Of a stretch of DNA of 6,669 bases, positions 1-5,150 are shown piece by piece. Position numbers and translations under genes: made by a program. Where the stretch lies: NCBI GenBank assembly GCA_003161205.1, contig PMOU01000487.1:2261-8929 (forward strand). The letters run 5' to 3'. The DNA is from Actinomycetota bacterium (lineage in GTDB: Bacteria; Actinomycetota; Actinomycetes; Streptosporangiales; Streptosporangiaceae). The notes under the pieces are model-generated. The model had not been told where the DNA came from. It searched no databases and was given only the letters and a program-made list of their open reading frames with translations. The first letter of the stretch is position 1. Every line of letters begins with the position of its first letter.

Positions 1-86
1 CGCCTGGTATCCACGTCGCGAACGATACCCTCGCGCACGCGGAATACCGCGCCCTGCCCGGGGTAGTGGCTCGGGTAGTTAGGCAC
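1..86 (-). CDS. Probable 5' end of a leftward gene, cut by window edge
   Basis: Reading leftward from a GTG at 86-84, an open frame runs off the window start and gives 28 residues beginning MPNYPSHYPGQG and continuing FRVREGIVRDVDTR. What supports it is base composition. By my count G/C is about 81% at this frame's third positions, about 68% at first and about 48% at second, which is the order expected of a real high-GC gene and does not fit the other frames as well. I do not recognise the product, and 28 residues are too few to assign a family. No clear Shine-Dalgarno precedes the GTG, so it may be leaderless or start elsewhere. It would be divergent from the membrane protein gene to its right. 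A competing rightward frame ending at a TAA at 90-92 also reads plausibly but has weaker third-position bias. Confidence 0.4.
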   Translation of the reverse strand, partial: MPNYPSHYPGQGAVFRVREGIVRDVDTR

Positions 87-126
87 GCATAATCAAAAAT
101 CGTGACTCTTCCGGGATGTGATACGC
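87..126. promoter_or_regulatory. AT-rich divergent spacer, likely promoter region
   Basis: This is one of the few AT-rich patches on the left side, with CATAATCAAAAAT at 88-100 between two divergent reading frames. CATAAT at 88-93 could be a rightward -10 box, placing the transcript start near 100, shortly before the membrane protein gene. No convincing -35 box is visible. A direct repeat GGGTAGT at 61-67 and 73-79 (period 12) lies just upstream and could be an operator, though it also overlaps the probable leftward gene. Confidence 0.3.
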
Positions 127-732
127 ATGGCTGGGATGCTGCAGATGCGGCGCAGTCGAGGGGCGTTCAGCGGGTTCCTGCTGATCCTGCTCGGACTGTG
201 GGGCGCACTCATCCCCTTCGTCGGACCCTATTTTCATTACGCCTACTCACCCGACAAAGCCTGGACCTATAACACGGCCCGGCTATGGCTGGAGATCCTG
301 CCCGGCGCGGCGGTCTTCCTCGGCGGTTTCCTGCTCATGATCGCCGCCCGCAGGCACACCGCGCTGTTCGGCGGGCTGCTGGCGGCGGCGGCCGGGGCCT
401 GGTTCACGCTCGGCACCATCCTGAGCCCGCTGTGGAACAATCACGTCACCTTGGGCGGCTCGCCGGTCGCCGCCACCCAGTACACGCGGATCATGGAGCA
501 GCTCGGCTTCTTCTCCGCCCTCGGCGTCGTCGTGGTGTTCATCGCGGCCACCGCCCTCGGCCGGATCCTGTCCGTGCCGGCCGGTATCAAGACCGTCGAG
601 CCGGTCACCGAGACCGTCCCGGCGGACACCGTCGACACCGCGGACACCCGGGAGCTGCCCACCAGGACCCCCGCCGCGACGACCTTCACCCCCGCCGCCA
701 CGACCGAGGACACCCAGCAGACCATCGGGTAA
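127..732 (+). CDS. Four-helix membrane protein with Thr/Pro/Ala-rich tail, unknown function
   Basis: I do not recognise the family. The frame opens at a GTG at 118, but the ATG at 127 is preferred: GGGA at 113-116 sits about 10 bases upstream of it. ATGs at 136 and 145 are also possible. Numbering from the GTG, hydrophobic segments lie at about residues 17-39, 58-78, 81-106 and 128-150. Arg residues before helix 1 and the ARRH between helices 2 and 3 are positive-inside markers. They predict both ends in the cytoplasm and two short outside loops, the first aromatic-rich (PYFHYAYSPDKAW). Residues 155-204 form a hydrophilic tail rich in Thr, Pro, Ala, Glu and Asp with internal repeats. The gene ends 98 bases before the mannosyltransferase start, with inverted repeats between, so they may be separate transcripts. 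A small integral membrane protein is certain from hydropathy; its role is not. Confidence 0.8.
   Translation: MAGMLQMRRSRGAFSGFLLILLGLWGALIPFVGPYFHYAYSPDKAWTYNTARLWLEILPGAAVFLGGFLLMIAARRHTALFGGLLAAAAGAWFTLGTILSPLWNNHVTLGGSPVAATQYTRIMEQLGFFSALGVVVVFIAATALGRILSVPAGIKTVEPVTETVPADTVDTADTRELPTRTPAATTFTPAATTEDTQQTIG
667..705 (+). repeat. Imperfect 21-bp tandem repeat in the Thr-rich tail
   Basis: An 18-base block at 667-684 recurs at 688-705 with one mismatch (G678 versus C699), separated by TTC, so the period is 21 bases. It encodes TPAATT twice. The preceding stretch 621-647 also repeats GACACC. In-frame duplication of this kind suggests a low-constraint, disordered tail that changes length by replication slippage. 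Confidence 0.75.
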
Positions 733-830
733 GTCTGTCCCCGGCTTGATCCGCACCTGTGCCGCTATCATCGGCACGACACGATTCGTGCCAGCCGATG
801 ATGGCGGTGCCGGACGAAGGGACGTTCTCG
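733..830 (+). promoter_or_regulatory. Spacer with overlapping inverted repeats before the mannosyltransferase gene
   Basis: Two overlapping perfect inverted repeats are visible. GTGCCG at 759-764 pairs with CGGCAC at 772-777 across a 7-base loop. GGCACGA at 773-779 pairs with TCGTGCC at 786-792 across a 6-base loop, and an inner palindrome CACGA-T-TCGTG spans 780-790. The two hairpins share the middle GGCAC, so only one can form at a time in RNA. As DNA, this is three alternating GTGCC half-sites, as for an operator. TATCAT at 766-771 in the first loop could be a -10 box, but the best upstream TTGATC (746-751) is only 14 bases away. No T-run follows, so an intrinsic terminator for the upstream gene is not supported. 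Confidence 0.4.
816..822 (+). promoter_or_regulatory. Ribosome binding site deciding the GT87 start
   Basis: GAAGGGA lies 8 bases upstream of the GTG at 831. The in-frame alternatives are a GTG at 759 and ATGs at 798 and 801, none of which has a comparable purine-rich site. Starting at 831 also leaves the inverted repeats at 759-792 outside the coding sequence, which makes a regulatory role for them possible. Confidence 0.6.
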
Positions 831-2219
831 GTGCGGGCAGAGCCAGCGGCGGCGGCTAAACCGACGGCAGCCACCGGGCCCCCACGGGACGGGTCCCGGT
901 GGCTGCTGCCTGCCGGAGCCCTGCTGCTGGTCGTGGTACTGGGCGTCTACGTCGCGGACCTGGTCACGCACCTGTCGTACATGACGGCCATGCGCGACCT
1001 GGTGGTGTACCGGGACGGCGGGCTGATCGCCCGGCACATCGCCCCCGCCTACGACGGCCACCGGGCGTCCCCGCTGTACGACTGGACGGGACCCAACGGC
1101 GTCCAGTTCACCTATCCCCCGTTCGCCGCGGCGGTCTTCGCCGTCGCCTCCGTGCTGCCGTGGACGGTGCTGCGCTGGGCCATGACGCTGGCCAGCCTGG
1201 CCGCCCTGGGCCTGTCGGCCTGGCTGACGTTCGGCGCCCTGGGCTACCGCGACCGGCCGAAGGTCAGGCTCGGCGCGACCTTCGGCGTATCCGCGCTGGC
1301 ACTGCTCACCGAGCCCGTGCAGCAGACGCTGAGCCTGGGCCAGGTCAACCTGCTGCTGATGCTGCTCGTCGTCGCCGATCTGCTGACGTCCGGGGGCCGG
1401 GCGGTCCCGGGCGCCAGGACGCGCTGGTGGCACGGCACCGGGATCGGGATCGCCGCCGGGATCAAGCTGACCCCGCTGATCTTCATCCCCTACCTACTGC
1501 TCGTCCGCAAGTTCCGCCAGGCCGCCACGGCCACGGCGACCTTCGCGGCGACGGTGGCCCTCGGCTACGCGATCTTGCCCCGGGACTCCGATGACTACTG
1601 GGCCGACCGGCTGTTCCTGAACGCGAACCGGATCGTGTTCCTCGGGACCCGGGGCAATCAGTCGCTGCGCGGCGTCATGACCAGGCTGGCTGGCAGCGTG
1701 ACGTCCGGCACCGCGCCGTGGATCGCGGCGGCCGCCCTGGTCGTGATCGTCGGCCTGATCACCGCCGCCGTCCTGTACCGGGCCGGCCACCCGGTGCCCG
1801 CCATGGGCGCGTGCGCGCTGACCGGCCTGCTGGTCTCCCCGCTGACCTGGGATCACCACTGGGTCTGGGTGACGCTGGGAATCGCGCTGCTCGCTCATCT
1901 CGGGGCCCAGGCCCGGGGCCGGGTCCGGGCCGCGTGGTGGGTCGCCGCGGCCGCTCTGCTGGCGGTGTTCGGCGCGTGGCCGCAGTTCTGGGACGCCCGG
2001 GCCGGGCTGACCCCGGCGGGCCTGTTCTGGTACGGGCCGGCCACCTACTTCGCCACCGGCGACAAGCCCTGGTATCACGAATTCCACTGGCACGGACTGC
2101 AGGTGCTCGCCGGGAACATCTTCGTGCTGGCCGGCGTGGCGGCCCTCGCCGCCCTCGCCGTCAGCGCGCTGCGGCTGTGGCTCCGGGCCAGGAACACAGC
2201 AAACCCGGGTGAGCCGTGA
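831..2219 (+). CDS. GT87 (DUF2029) polyprenyl-phosphate-mannose-dependent mannosyltransferase
   Basis: A GT-C fold membrane glycosyltransferase of the family that includes mycobacterial PimE and related alpha-1,2-mannosyltransferases. Members take mannose from polyprenyl-phosphate-mannose outside the membrane to build lipoglycans or related polymers. The frame is open from a GTG at 759, but the GTG at 831 is chosen because GAAGGGA at 816-822 lies 8 bases before it; this gives 462 residues, usual for the family. Family hallmarks seen (numbered from 831): MRDLVVYRDGG near residues 55-64 with Asp56 in the place of the catalytic Asp; FTYPPFAA near 93-100; GQVNLLLMLLVVADLL; AAGIKLTPLIFIPYLL; a YW motif after a Pro/Asp/Ser loop; and SPLTWDHHWVW near the end. 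Hydrophobic segments occur through the whole length, about ten in all. Its last 4 bases overlap the methyltransferase start. The exact acceptor cannot be told from sequence. Confidence 0.88.
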   Translation: MRAEPAAAAKPTAATGPPRDGSRWLLPAGALLLVVVLGVYVADLVTHLSYMTAMRDLVVYRDGGLIARHIAPAYDGHRASPLYDWTGPNGVQFTYPPFAAAVFAVASVLPWTVLRWAMTLASLAALGLSAWLTFGALGYRDRPKVRLGATFGVSALALLTEPVQQTLSLGQVNLLLMLLVVADLLTSGGRAVPGARTRWWHGTGIGIAAGIKLTPLIFIPYLLLVRKFRQAATATATFAATVALGYAILPRDSDDYWADRLFLNANRIVFLGTRGNQSLRGVMTRLAGSVTSGTAPWIAAAALVVIVGLITAAVLYRAGHPVPAMGACALTGLLVSPLTWDHHWVWVTLGIALLAHLGAQARGRVRAAWWVAAAALLAVFGAWPQFWDARAGLTPAGLFWYGPATYFATGDKPWYHEFHWHGLQVLAGNIFVLAGVAALAALAVSALRLWLRARNTANPGEP

Positions 2220-3580
2220 GCGAGGAGAGCGCGAGCGCTGACAGCTCAGCTGACAGCTCACTGGCGCGGATACGGGAAGCTCTCGCCGCCCGGGTGGTGA
2301 GCGCCACCGGTATCAGCAGCGACCGCATCGCCGCGGCGCTGCGGGACGTGCCGCGGCACCTGTTCCTGCCCCAGCTGCCGCCGGAAGAGGCGTACCGCGA
2401 TGACGCCATCGTGACCAAGCGCGATGCCGACGGACAGCCGATCAGCTCCTCGTCCCAGCCCGCCATCATGGCGATCATGCTGGGCCAGCTCGATCTGGCC
2501 CCCGGCCAGCGGGTCCTCGAGATCGGCGCGGGGACCGGCTACAACGCCGCGCTGATGAGACACATCGTGGGACCGGACGGCGCGGTGGTCAGCATCGACA
2601 TCGACGCCGAGGTCGCCGGCCAGGCCCGCGACCACCTCGCCTGCGCCGGGTACCCCGACGTGACCGTGGTGGACGCGGACGGCGCCGAGGGCTATCTCCC
2701 GGCCGCGCCCTATGACCGCGTGATCGCCACCGTGGGCGTCGCCGACCTGGCGCCGTCGTGGCTGGACCAGCTGAGTCCCGGCGGCCGGATCGTGGTGCCG
2801 CTTGACGTGCGCGGGACCCAGCTCGCGGTGGCGTTCGAGCGCGCGGCCCCCGCGGGCCCGCAGGATCCGGCGGCCCCGCAGGATCCGGCGGCTCCCTGGC
2901 GCAGCGTGTCGCTCGCGCCCTGCGGGTTCATGCGGATGCGCGGCCCGAACGCCGGACCCGAACGTACCGTTTTCCTGCAGCCGGGCCTCTCGGTCATGCT
3001 TCCGGACGGGCTGAGGCTGGCGGACGGGAAACCGGTCGACGCCGAGGCGCTCGCCGGCTACCTGGCCGGACCGCCGGTGCAGCTCGCGACCGGTGTCAGA
3101 GCCGGGTCCACGATGGTCGTCTGGGGCCTGGGCCTGTGGCTGGCGGCCAGGGACCCCCGGTCGTGCGCGGTAACAGAGGAGCGACCCGCCCGCACCCGGG
3201 AAACCCGGGGTTCCCGGCCGGGTGCCCTGCGGCTCAGGCGGGCACCGTTCCGCCGCCGCGGGCTGCGGGTCACGGCCGGGATCGTGGATTCCGGCGGCAT
3301 CGCGGTGCTCACCGGTACCGCCGTGTCGTCCCGCGGATCCGCGGCGGGAACCGCCCCGGGACTGCTCACACTGCAGGTAGCCGGGTTCGGCCCGCACGCC
3401 TCCGAACTGGCGGCCGGCCTCGCGGCGCATGTCCAGGCCTGGGATCGGGCGGGCCAGCCCGGGGAGGCCGGGTTGCACGTCGACGCCTACCCGCGCTCAT
3501 CAGCGGCCGAGCCCGGCCCGGCTCGTGATGGACTGCTAATTGAGCGGACCAGCACGCGATTCGTCGTGTATGGGTCTTGA
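2216..3580 (+). CDS. Protein-L-isoaspartate O-methyltransferase-like protein with C-terminal extension
   Basis: An S-adenosylmethionine-dependent methyltransferase of the PCMT family, which methylates isoaspartyl residues in damaged proteins as the first step of repair. The 454 residues are about twice the classic enzyme. Residues 16-210 match it: an N-terminal helical part with VPRHLFLP near 45-52, SSSSQPAIMAIML near 77-89 (the substrate-side SxP-type motif), SAM motif I VLEIGAGTGYNAAL at 100-113, an acidic strand SIDID at 126-130, YDRVIATVGV near 166-175, and LSPGGRIVVPL at 186-196. Residues about 230-454 form the extension common in actinobacterial homologues. The GTG start overlaps the mannosyltransferase stop (GTGA), implying coupled translation. 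Residues 322-350 are unusually Arg-rich and could hide a compensated frameshift or a disordered loop. Some relatives modify ribosomal peptides, but no precursor gene is seen here. The stop codon lies at the edge of the insertion sequence. Confidence 0.87.
   Translation: MSEESASADSSADSSLARIREALAARVVSATGISSDRIAAALRDVPRHLFLPQLPPEEAYRDDAIVTKRDADGQPISSSSQPAIMAIMLGQLDLAPGQRVLEIGAGTGYNAALMRHIVGPDGAVVSIDIDAEVAGQARDHLACAGYPDVTVVDADGAEGYLPAAPYDRVIATVGVADLAPSWLDQLSPGGRIVVPLDVRGTQLAVAFERAAPAGPQDPAAPQDPAAPWRSVSLAPCGFMRMRGPNAGPERTVFLQPGLSVMLPDGLRLADGKPVDAEALAGYLAGPPVQLATGVRAGSTMVVWGLGLWLAARDPRSCAVTEERPARTRETRGSRPGALRLRRAPFRRRGLRVTAGIVDSGGIAVLTGTAVSSRGSAAGTAPGLLTLQVAGFGPHASELAAGLAAHVQAWDRAGQPGEAGLHVDAYPRSSAAEPGPARDGLLIERTSTRFVVYGS
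2237..2260 (+). repeat. Perfect 12-bp tandem duplication near the methyltransferase start
   Basis: GCTGACAGCTCA occurs twice back to back without mismatch (2237-2248 and 2249-2260). It encodes the SADSSADSS stretch at residues 7-15, before the conserved fold begins. Being perfect and in frame, it looks like a recent slippage event in a tolerant N-terminal tail. Confidence 0.85.
2859..2894 (+). repeat. 18-bp tandem duplication in the methyltransferase interdomain linker
   Basis: CGCAGGATCCGGCGGCCC at 2859-2876 is repeated at 2877-2894 with a single difference (C2875 versus T2893). It encodes QDPAAP twice at about residues 216-227. This marks the Ala/Pro-rich linker between the catalytic domain and the C-terminal extension. 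Confidence 0.85.
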
Positions 3581-3583
3581 CCC
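3572..3583. repeat. Palindrome at the methyltransferase stop / insertion-sequence edge
   Basis: GGGTC at 3572-3576 pairs with GACCC at 3579-3583 around TT. It contains the TGA stop (3578-3580) of the methyltransferase gene. Read on the minus strand it includes GTCAAG (3581-3576), which resembles the TCAA-type right-end tetranucleotide of IS200/IS605-family elements. It is not followed by a T-run on the plus strand, so I do not call it a terminator for the rightward operon. Confidence 0.45.
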
Positions 3584-3720
3584 CCACTCCGTGCCCTGAA
3601 AAAGGCTGGAGTCTCCCGCCTGTCACGCCGCTTCCGGGCGTGGCTTCGGGTGGGTTCCTGCTTCGCCGCGCTGCGCCGGACCGCTGGGTCCTGGTCTTAC
3701 CTGCGCTCCACAGGCTGGCA
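3581..3720 (-). ncRNA. Candidate omega RNA (reRNA) at the tnpB 3' end
   Basis: In IS200/IS605 elements the guide RNA for TnpB is made from the 3' end of tnpB and the right end of the element, with the guide taken from flanking DNA. In that position three hairpins can be drawn: GGACC/GGTCC with a 4-base loop at 3678-3691, CACGCC/GGCGTG with a 7-base loop at 3624-3642 spanning the tnpB stop, and an imperfect stem at 3604-3620. If the element ends at GTCAAG, the guide would begin in the methyltransferase 3' end, reading leftward from about 3575. Position and structure support this. The exact boundaries and expression are inference. Confidence 0.35.
3599..3620 (-). terminator. Possible weak intrinsic terminator after tnpB
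   Basis: On the minus strand GGC-G-GGAG-A-CTCC-A-GCC (3620-3604) forms a stem with one G/A mismatch and a very tight apex, followed directly by TTTTT (3603-3599). That is the layout of a Rho-independent terminator just after the tnpB stop. The tight loop would have to open by a pair or two, so the stem is modest. It could instead be a structural hairpin of the guide RNA. Confidence 0.4.
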
Positions 3721-4831
3721 CCGCCAGTCCGGCGGCCCTGGCGACGTTGACCGCCGCGTTGATGTCCCGGTCCAGCCACGCCCCGCACCGCTGGCACTGC
3801 CAAGCACGGACGTGCAACGGCTTGGGACCGTCCTTGACCCCGCACACCGAGCACACCTGGCTGGTGGGCTCGAACCGGCCGATCCGGTAGAACTCCCGGC
3901 CATACAGCCAGGCCTTGTACTCCAGCATGCGCACGAACGCCGACCAGCCCGCATCATGCACGGACTTGGCCAGCCGGGTGCGGGCGAGCCCGGCCACCGC
4001 CAGGTCCTCGACGGCGACCGCTTGGTGCTCGCGGATCAGCGCCGTGGACAGCTGATGGTGAAACTCGCGCCGCGCATCAGCCACCCGGGCATGCGCCCGG
4101 GCGAGCTTGACCCGGGCCTTGCCCCGGTTCTTGCTGCCTTTCTCCTTACGGGACAGCGACCGCTGCGCCCGCCTGAGCTTCTTCTCTGCCCGCCGCAGGA
4201 ACCGGGGGGAGGTGATCTTGCGGCCGTCGGACAGCACCGCGAAATGGGTCAGGCCCAGGTCGATGCCTACGACGGGCTCCGCCGCGGGCAGGGCACTCGC
4301 CCGGGCCTGCACGACGAAGCTCGCGAAGTATCGGCCTGCGGAGTCCACGATCACGGTGACGCTGGACGGCGGCGACGGCAGCGGCCGGGACAACCGCATC
4401 GGCACATTCCCGATCTTGGGCAGGCGCAGTTTCGCGCCGGGCAGGATCTGGAAGTGGGCGTTGGAGGTGAACCGGATCGTCTGCCGGCGGTCCTTGCGGG
4501 TCTTGGCCCGGGGCGGCCCGATCTTGGGGCCTTTGCGCTTCCCGGTGAGCGAGGCGAAGAAGTTCCGATAGGCGGCGTTCAGGTCCGCTAGGGACTGCTG
4601 GAGCACCACCGATGAAACCCCGGCAAGCCAGGCCCGTTCCGGGGTGGCCTTGGCGGCGGTCAGCCGGGCCGACACCTCAGCGTCGGTGACGTATGGCAGC
4701 CCGGCCCGGTGTGCCTGCTCGCGCAGGCACAGCGCGTCGTTGAACACGACCCGCGCGCACCCGAACGCCCGGGCCAGCGCGGAACGCTGCCCTGCGGTGG
4801 GGTAGAGGCGGTAGTTGTACCGGAGCTTCAT
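3623..4831 (-). CDS. tnpB: TnpB, RNA-guided nuclease of an IS200/IS605-family element
   Basis: A 402-residue TnpB, the usual length. Family members bind an omega RNA and cut DNA next to a short target-adjacent motif, helping keep the element in the genome; they are related to Cas12. The N-terminal part opens MKLRYNYRLYPT, the typical beta-strand start, with FNDALCLRE and the LNAAYRNFFASLTGKRKGP helix region following. The RuvC-like residues are all present: Asp191 in VVGIDLGLTHFAVLSDG, Glu275 in VAVEDLAVAGL, and the DRDINAAVN motif at 354-362 with Asp356 the expected third residue. A zinc finger is formed by Cys327/Cys330 (CSVCG) and Cys346/Cys349 (CQRCG). A basic helical stretch lies at 212-258. 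The ATG at 4831 has no ribosome binding site but sits at the predicted transcript start. No frameshift is seen, so the protein is probably active. The last 30 residues are Pro/Gly-rich and overlap the RNA hairpins. Confidence 0.93.
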   Translation of the reverse strand: MKLRYNYRLYPTAGQRSALARAFGCARVVFNDALCLREQAHRAGLPYVTDAEVSARLTAAKATPERAWLAGVSSVVLQQSLADLNAAYRNFFASLTGKRKGPKIGPPRAKTRKDRRQTIRFTSNAHFQILPGAKLRLPKIGNVPMRLSRPLPSPPSSVTVIVDSAGRYFASFVVQARASALPAAEPVVGIDLGLTHFAVLSDGRKITSPRFLRRAEKKLRRAQRSLSRKEKGSKNRGKARVKLARAHARVADARREFHHQLSTALIREHQAVAVEDLAVAGLARTRLAKSVHDAGWSAFVRMLEYKAWLYGREFYRIGRFEPTSQVCSVCGVKDGPKPLHVRAWQCQRCGAWLDRDINAAVNVARAAGLAVPACGAQVRPGPSGPAQRGEAGTHPKPRPEAA

Positions 4832-4866
4832 ACCGCTATTATATTCGTTTTAATGGGATAAAATGT
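4829..4866 (-). promoter_or_regulatory. Leaderless tnpB promoter with consensus -10
   Basis: On the minus strand TATAAT (4843-4838) is a perfect -10 box in otherwise GC-rich DNA. Its last base is 7 bases before the A of the tnpB ATG (4831), so transcription should start at or next to the start codon and give a leaderless message. This agrees with the lack of any Shine-Dalgarno. No good -35 is visible 16-18 bases upstream (ACATTT or similar). TTTTA (4848-4852) and TAAAA (4859-4863) form an inverted repeat in the same patch, which may belong to the left end of the element. Confidence 0.6.
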
Positions 4867-4910
4867 GGATATCCGTACTAGCGGGCACGGCGTGTCGTGT
4901 CGCCAGCTCG

Positions 4911-4962
4911 CCTGGTTTTCCTCACCAGGTACCGGCAGTGCTTAACAGTTCCCAGTACCTGG
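4911..4962. repeat. Cluster of CCTGG/CCAGG inverted repeats
   Basis: CCTGGT at 4911-4916 pairs with ACCAGG at 4924-4929 (7-base loop). CCAGGTAC at 4925-4932 pairs with GTACCTGG at 4955-4962 (22-base loop). The middle arm is shared, giving alternating half-sites in the order left, right, left. It may be an operator, a recombination site or alternative RNA hairpins; nothing in the sequence decides between these. Confidence 0.5.
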
Positions 4963-5114
4963 CACGCCTCGAAGAGATCATCCGGACATCTTCGCGGACG
5001 TCGAGACTGGTGTGGCCGAGTTCGACGGCCAGTCAACCACGTCAAGCTGCAGGTGAACCTCCCGCCGGAACGGGCTCAGCCAGGGTCCATCCGTCTCCAC
5101 CGTCGGCCTAAAGG

Positions 5115-5150
5115 CGGCATGCTAGCGGACATTTCGGTAATCTTAGATTC
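5115..5150 (+). promoter_or_regulatory. Probable leaderless promoter of the CYTH gene with small palindrome
   Basis: TAATCT at 5138-5143 resembles a -10 box ending 7 bases before the GTG start at 5151, so the transcript would begin at the start codon. There is no Shine-Dalgarno. The same bases form a perfect palindrome AATCT-T-AGATT (5139-5149), which could be a repressor site covering the -10 box. No good -35 is seen. Confidence 0.35.

Larger units (their letters stand above)
3576..4863 (-). mobile_element. tnpB-only IS200/IS605-family element (IS1341-like)
   Basis: A single leftward tnpB with no tnpA, flanked on the right end (low coordinates) by hairpins and a possible GTCAAG terminus, and on the left end (high coordinates) by an AT-rich patch at 4832-4863. 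This is the usual make-up of IS1341-type elements, which need a TnpA from another copy to move. There are no terminal inverted repeats, as expected for this family. The ends given are estimates: the low end is set by the GTCAAG at 3576-3581 beside the methyltransferase stop, the high end by the end of the AT-rich patch. Comparison with an empty site would fix both. Confidence 0.6.
4864..5150. other. Intergenic region with inverted repeats and no convincing gene
   Basis: This 287-base stretch between the insertion sequence and the CYTH gene has an open frame from an ATG at 4863, but its third-position bias falls away in the second half and it has no recognisable domain. One short piece, 4951-4983, reads QYLARLEEIIR with good codon bias. 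It loosely resembles the helical tail of actinobacterial site-specific recombinases, but the similarity is from memory and is lost after 11 residues. It could be a decayed remnant or chance. The rest holds the CCTGG/CCAGG repeats annotated separately and the CYTH promoter region at its right end. Confidence 0.5.

Noticed and set aside
582..729. O-mannosylation of the Thr-rich tail by the neighbouring GT87 enzyme
   Set aside because: Positive-inside topology places the tail in the cytoplasm, while GT87 enzymes act outside the membrane and protein O-mannosylation is done by the GT39 family.
1494..2261. Open minus-strand frame opposite the mannosyltransferase
   Set aside because: Low-complexity composition and no motif; the plus strand has family hallmarks throughout.
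2258..3478. Long open frame on the minus strand opposite the methyltransferase
   Set aside because: It is rich in Arg, Gly, Pro and His with no domain, and lies opposite a clear PCMT gene. Long antisense frames are expected in GC-rich coding DNA.
2216..3580. Peptide-modifying PCMT of a lanthipeptide or graspetide cluster
   Set aside because: No precursor peptide, grasp ligase or cyclase is present in the window, and the extended form is common in actinomycetes outside such clusters.
3572..3583. Intrinsic terminator for the mannosyltransferase/methyltransferase operon
   Set aside because: The 2-base loop is too tight, the stem short, and C residues, not T, follow it on the plus strand.
3650..4591. 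313-codon plus-strand frame opposite tnpB
   Set aside because: TnpB on the minus strand has all catalytic motifs in order; the plus frame has no recognisable fold.
4863..5111. 82-codon plus-strand frame starting in the AT-rich patch
   Set aside because: Codon bias is poor in the second half, it starts inside the presumed insertion-sequence end, and has no Shine-Dalgarno or domain. Only the short LARLEEIIR piece was kept as an observation.
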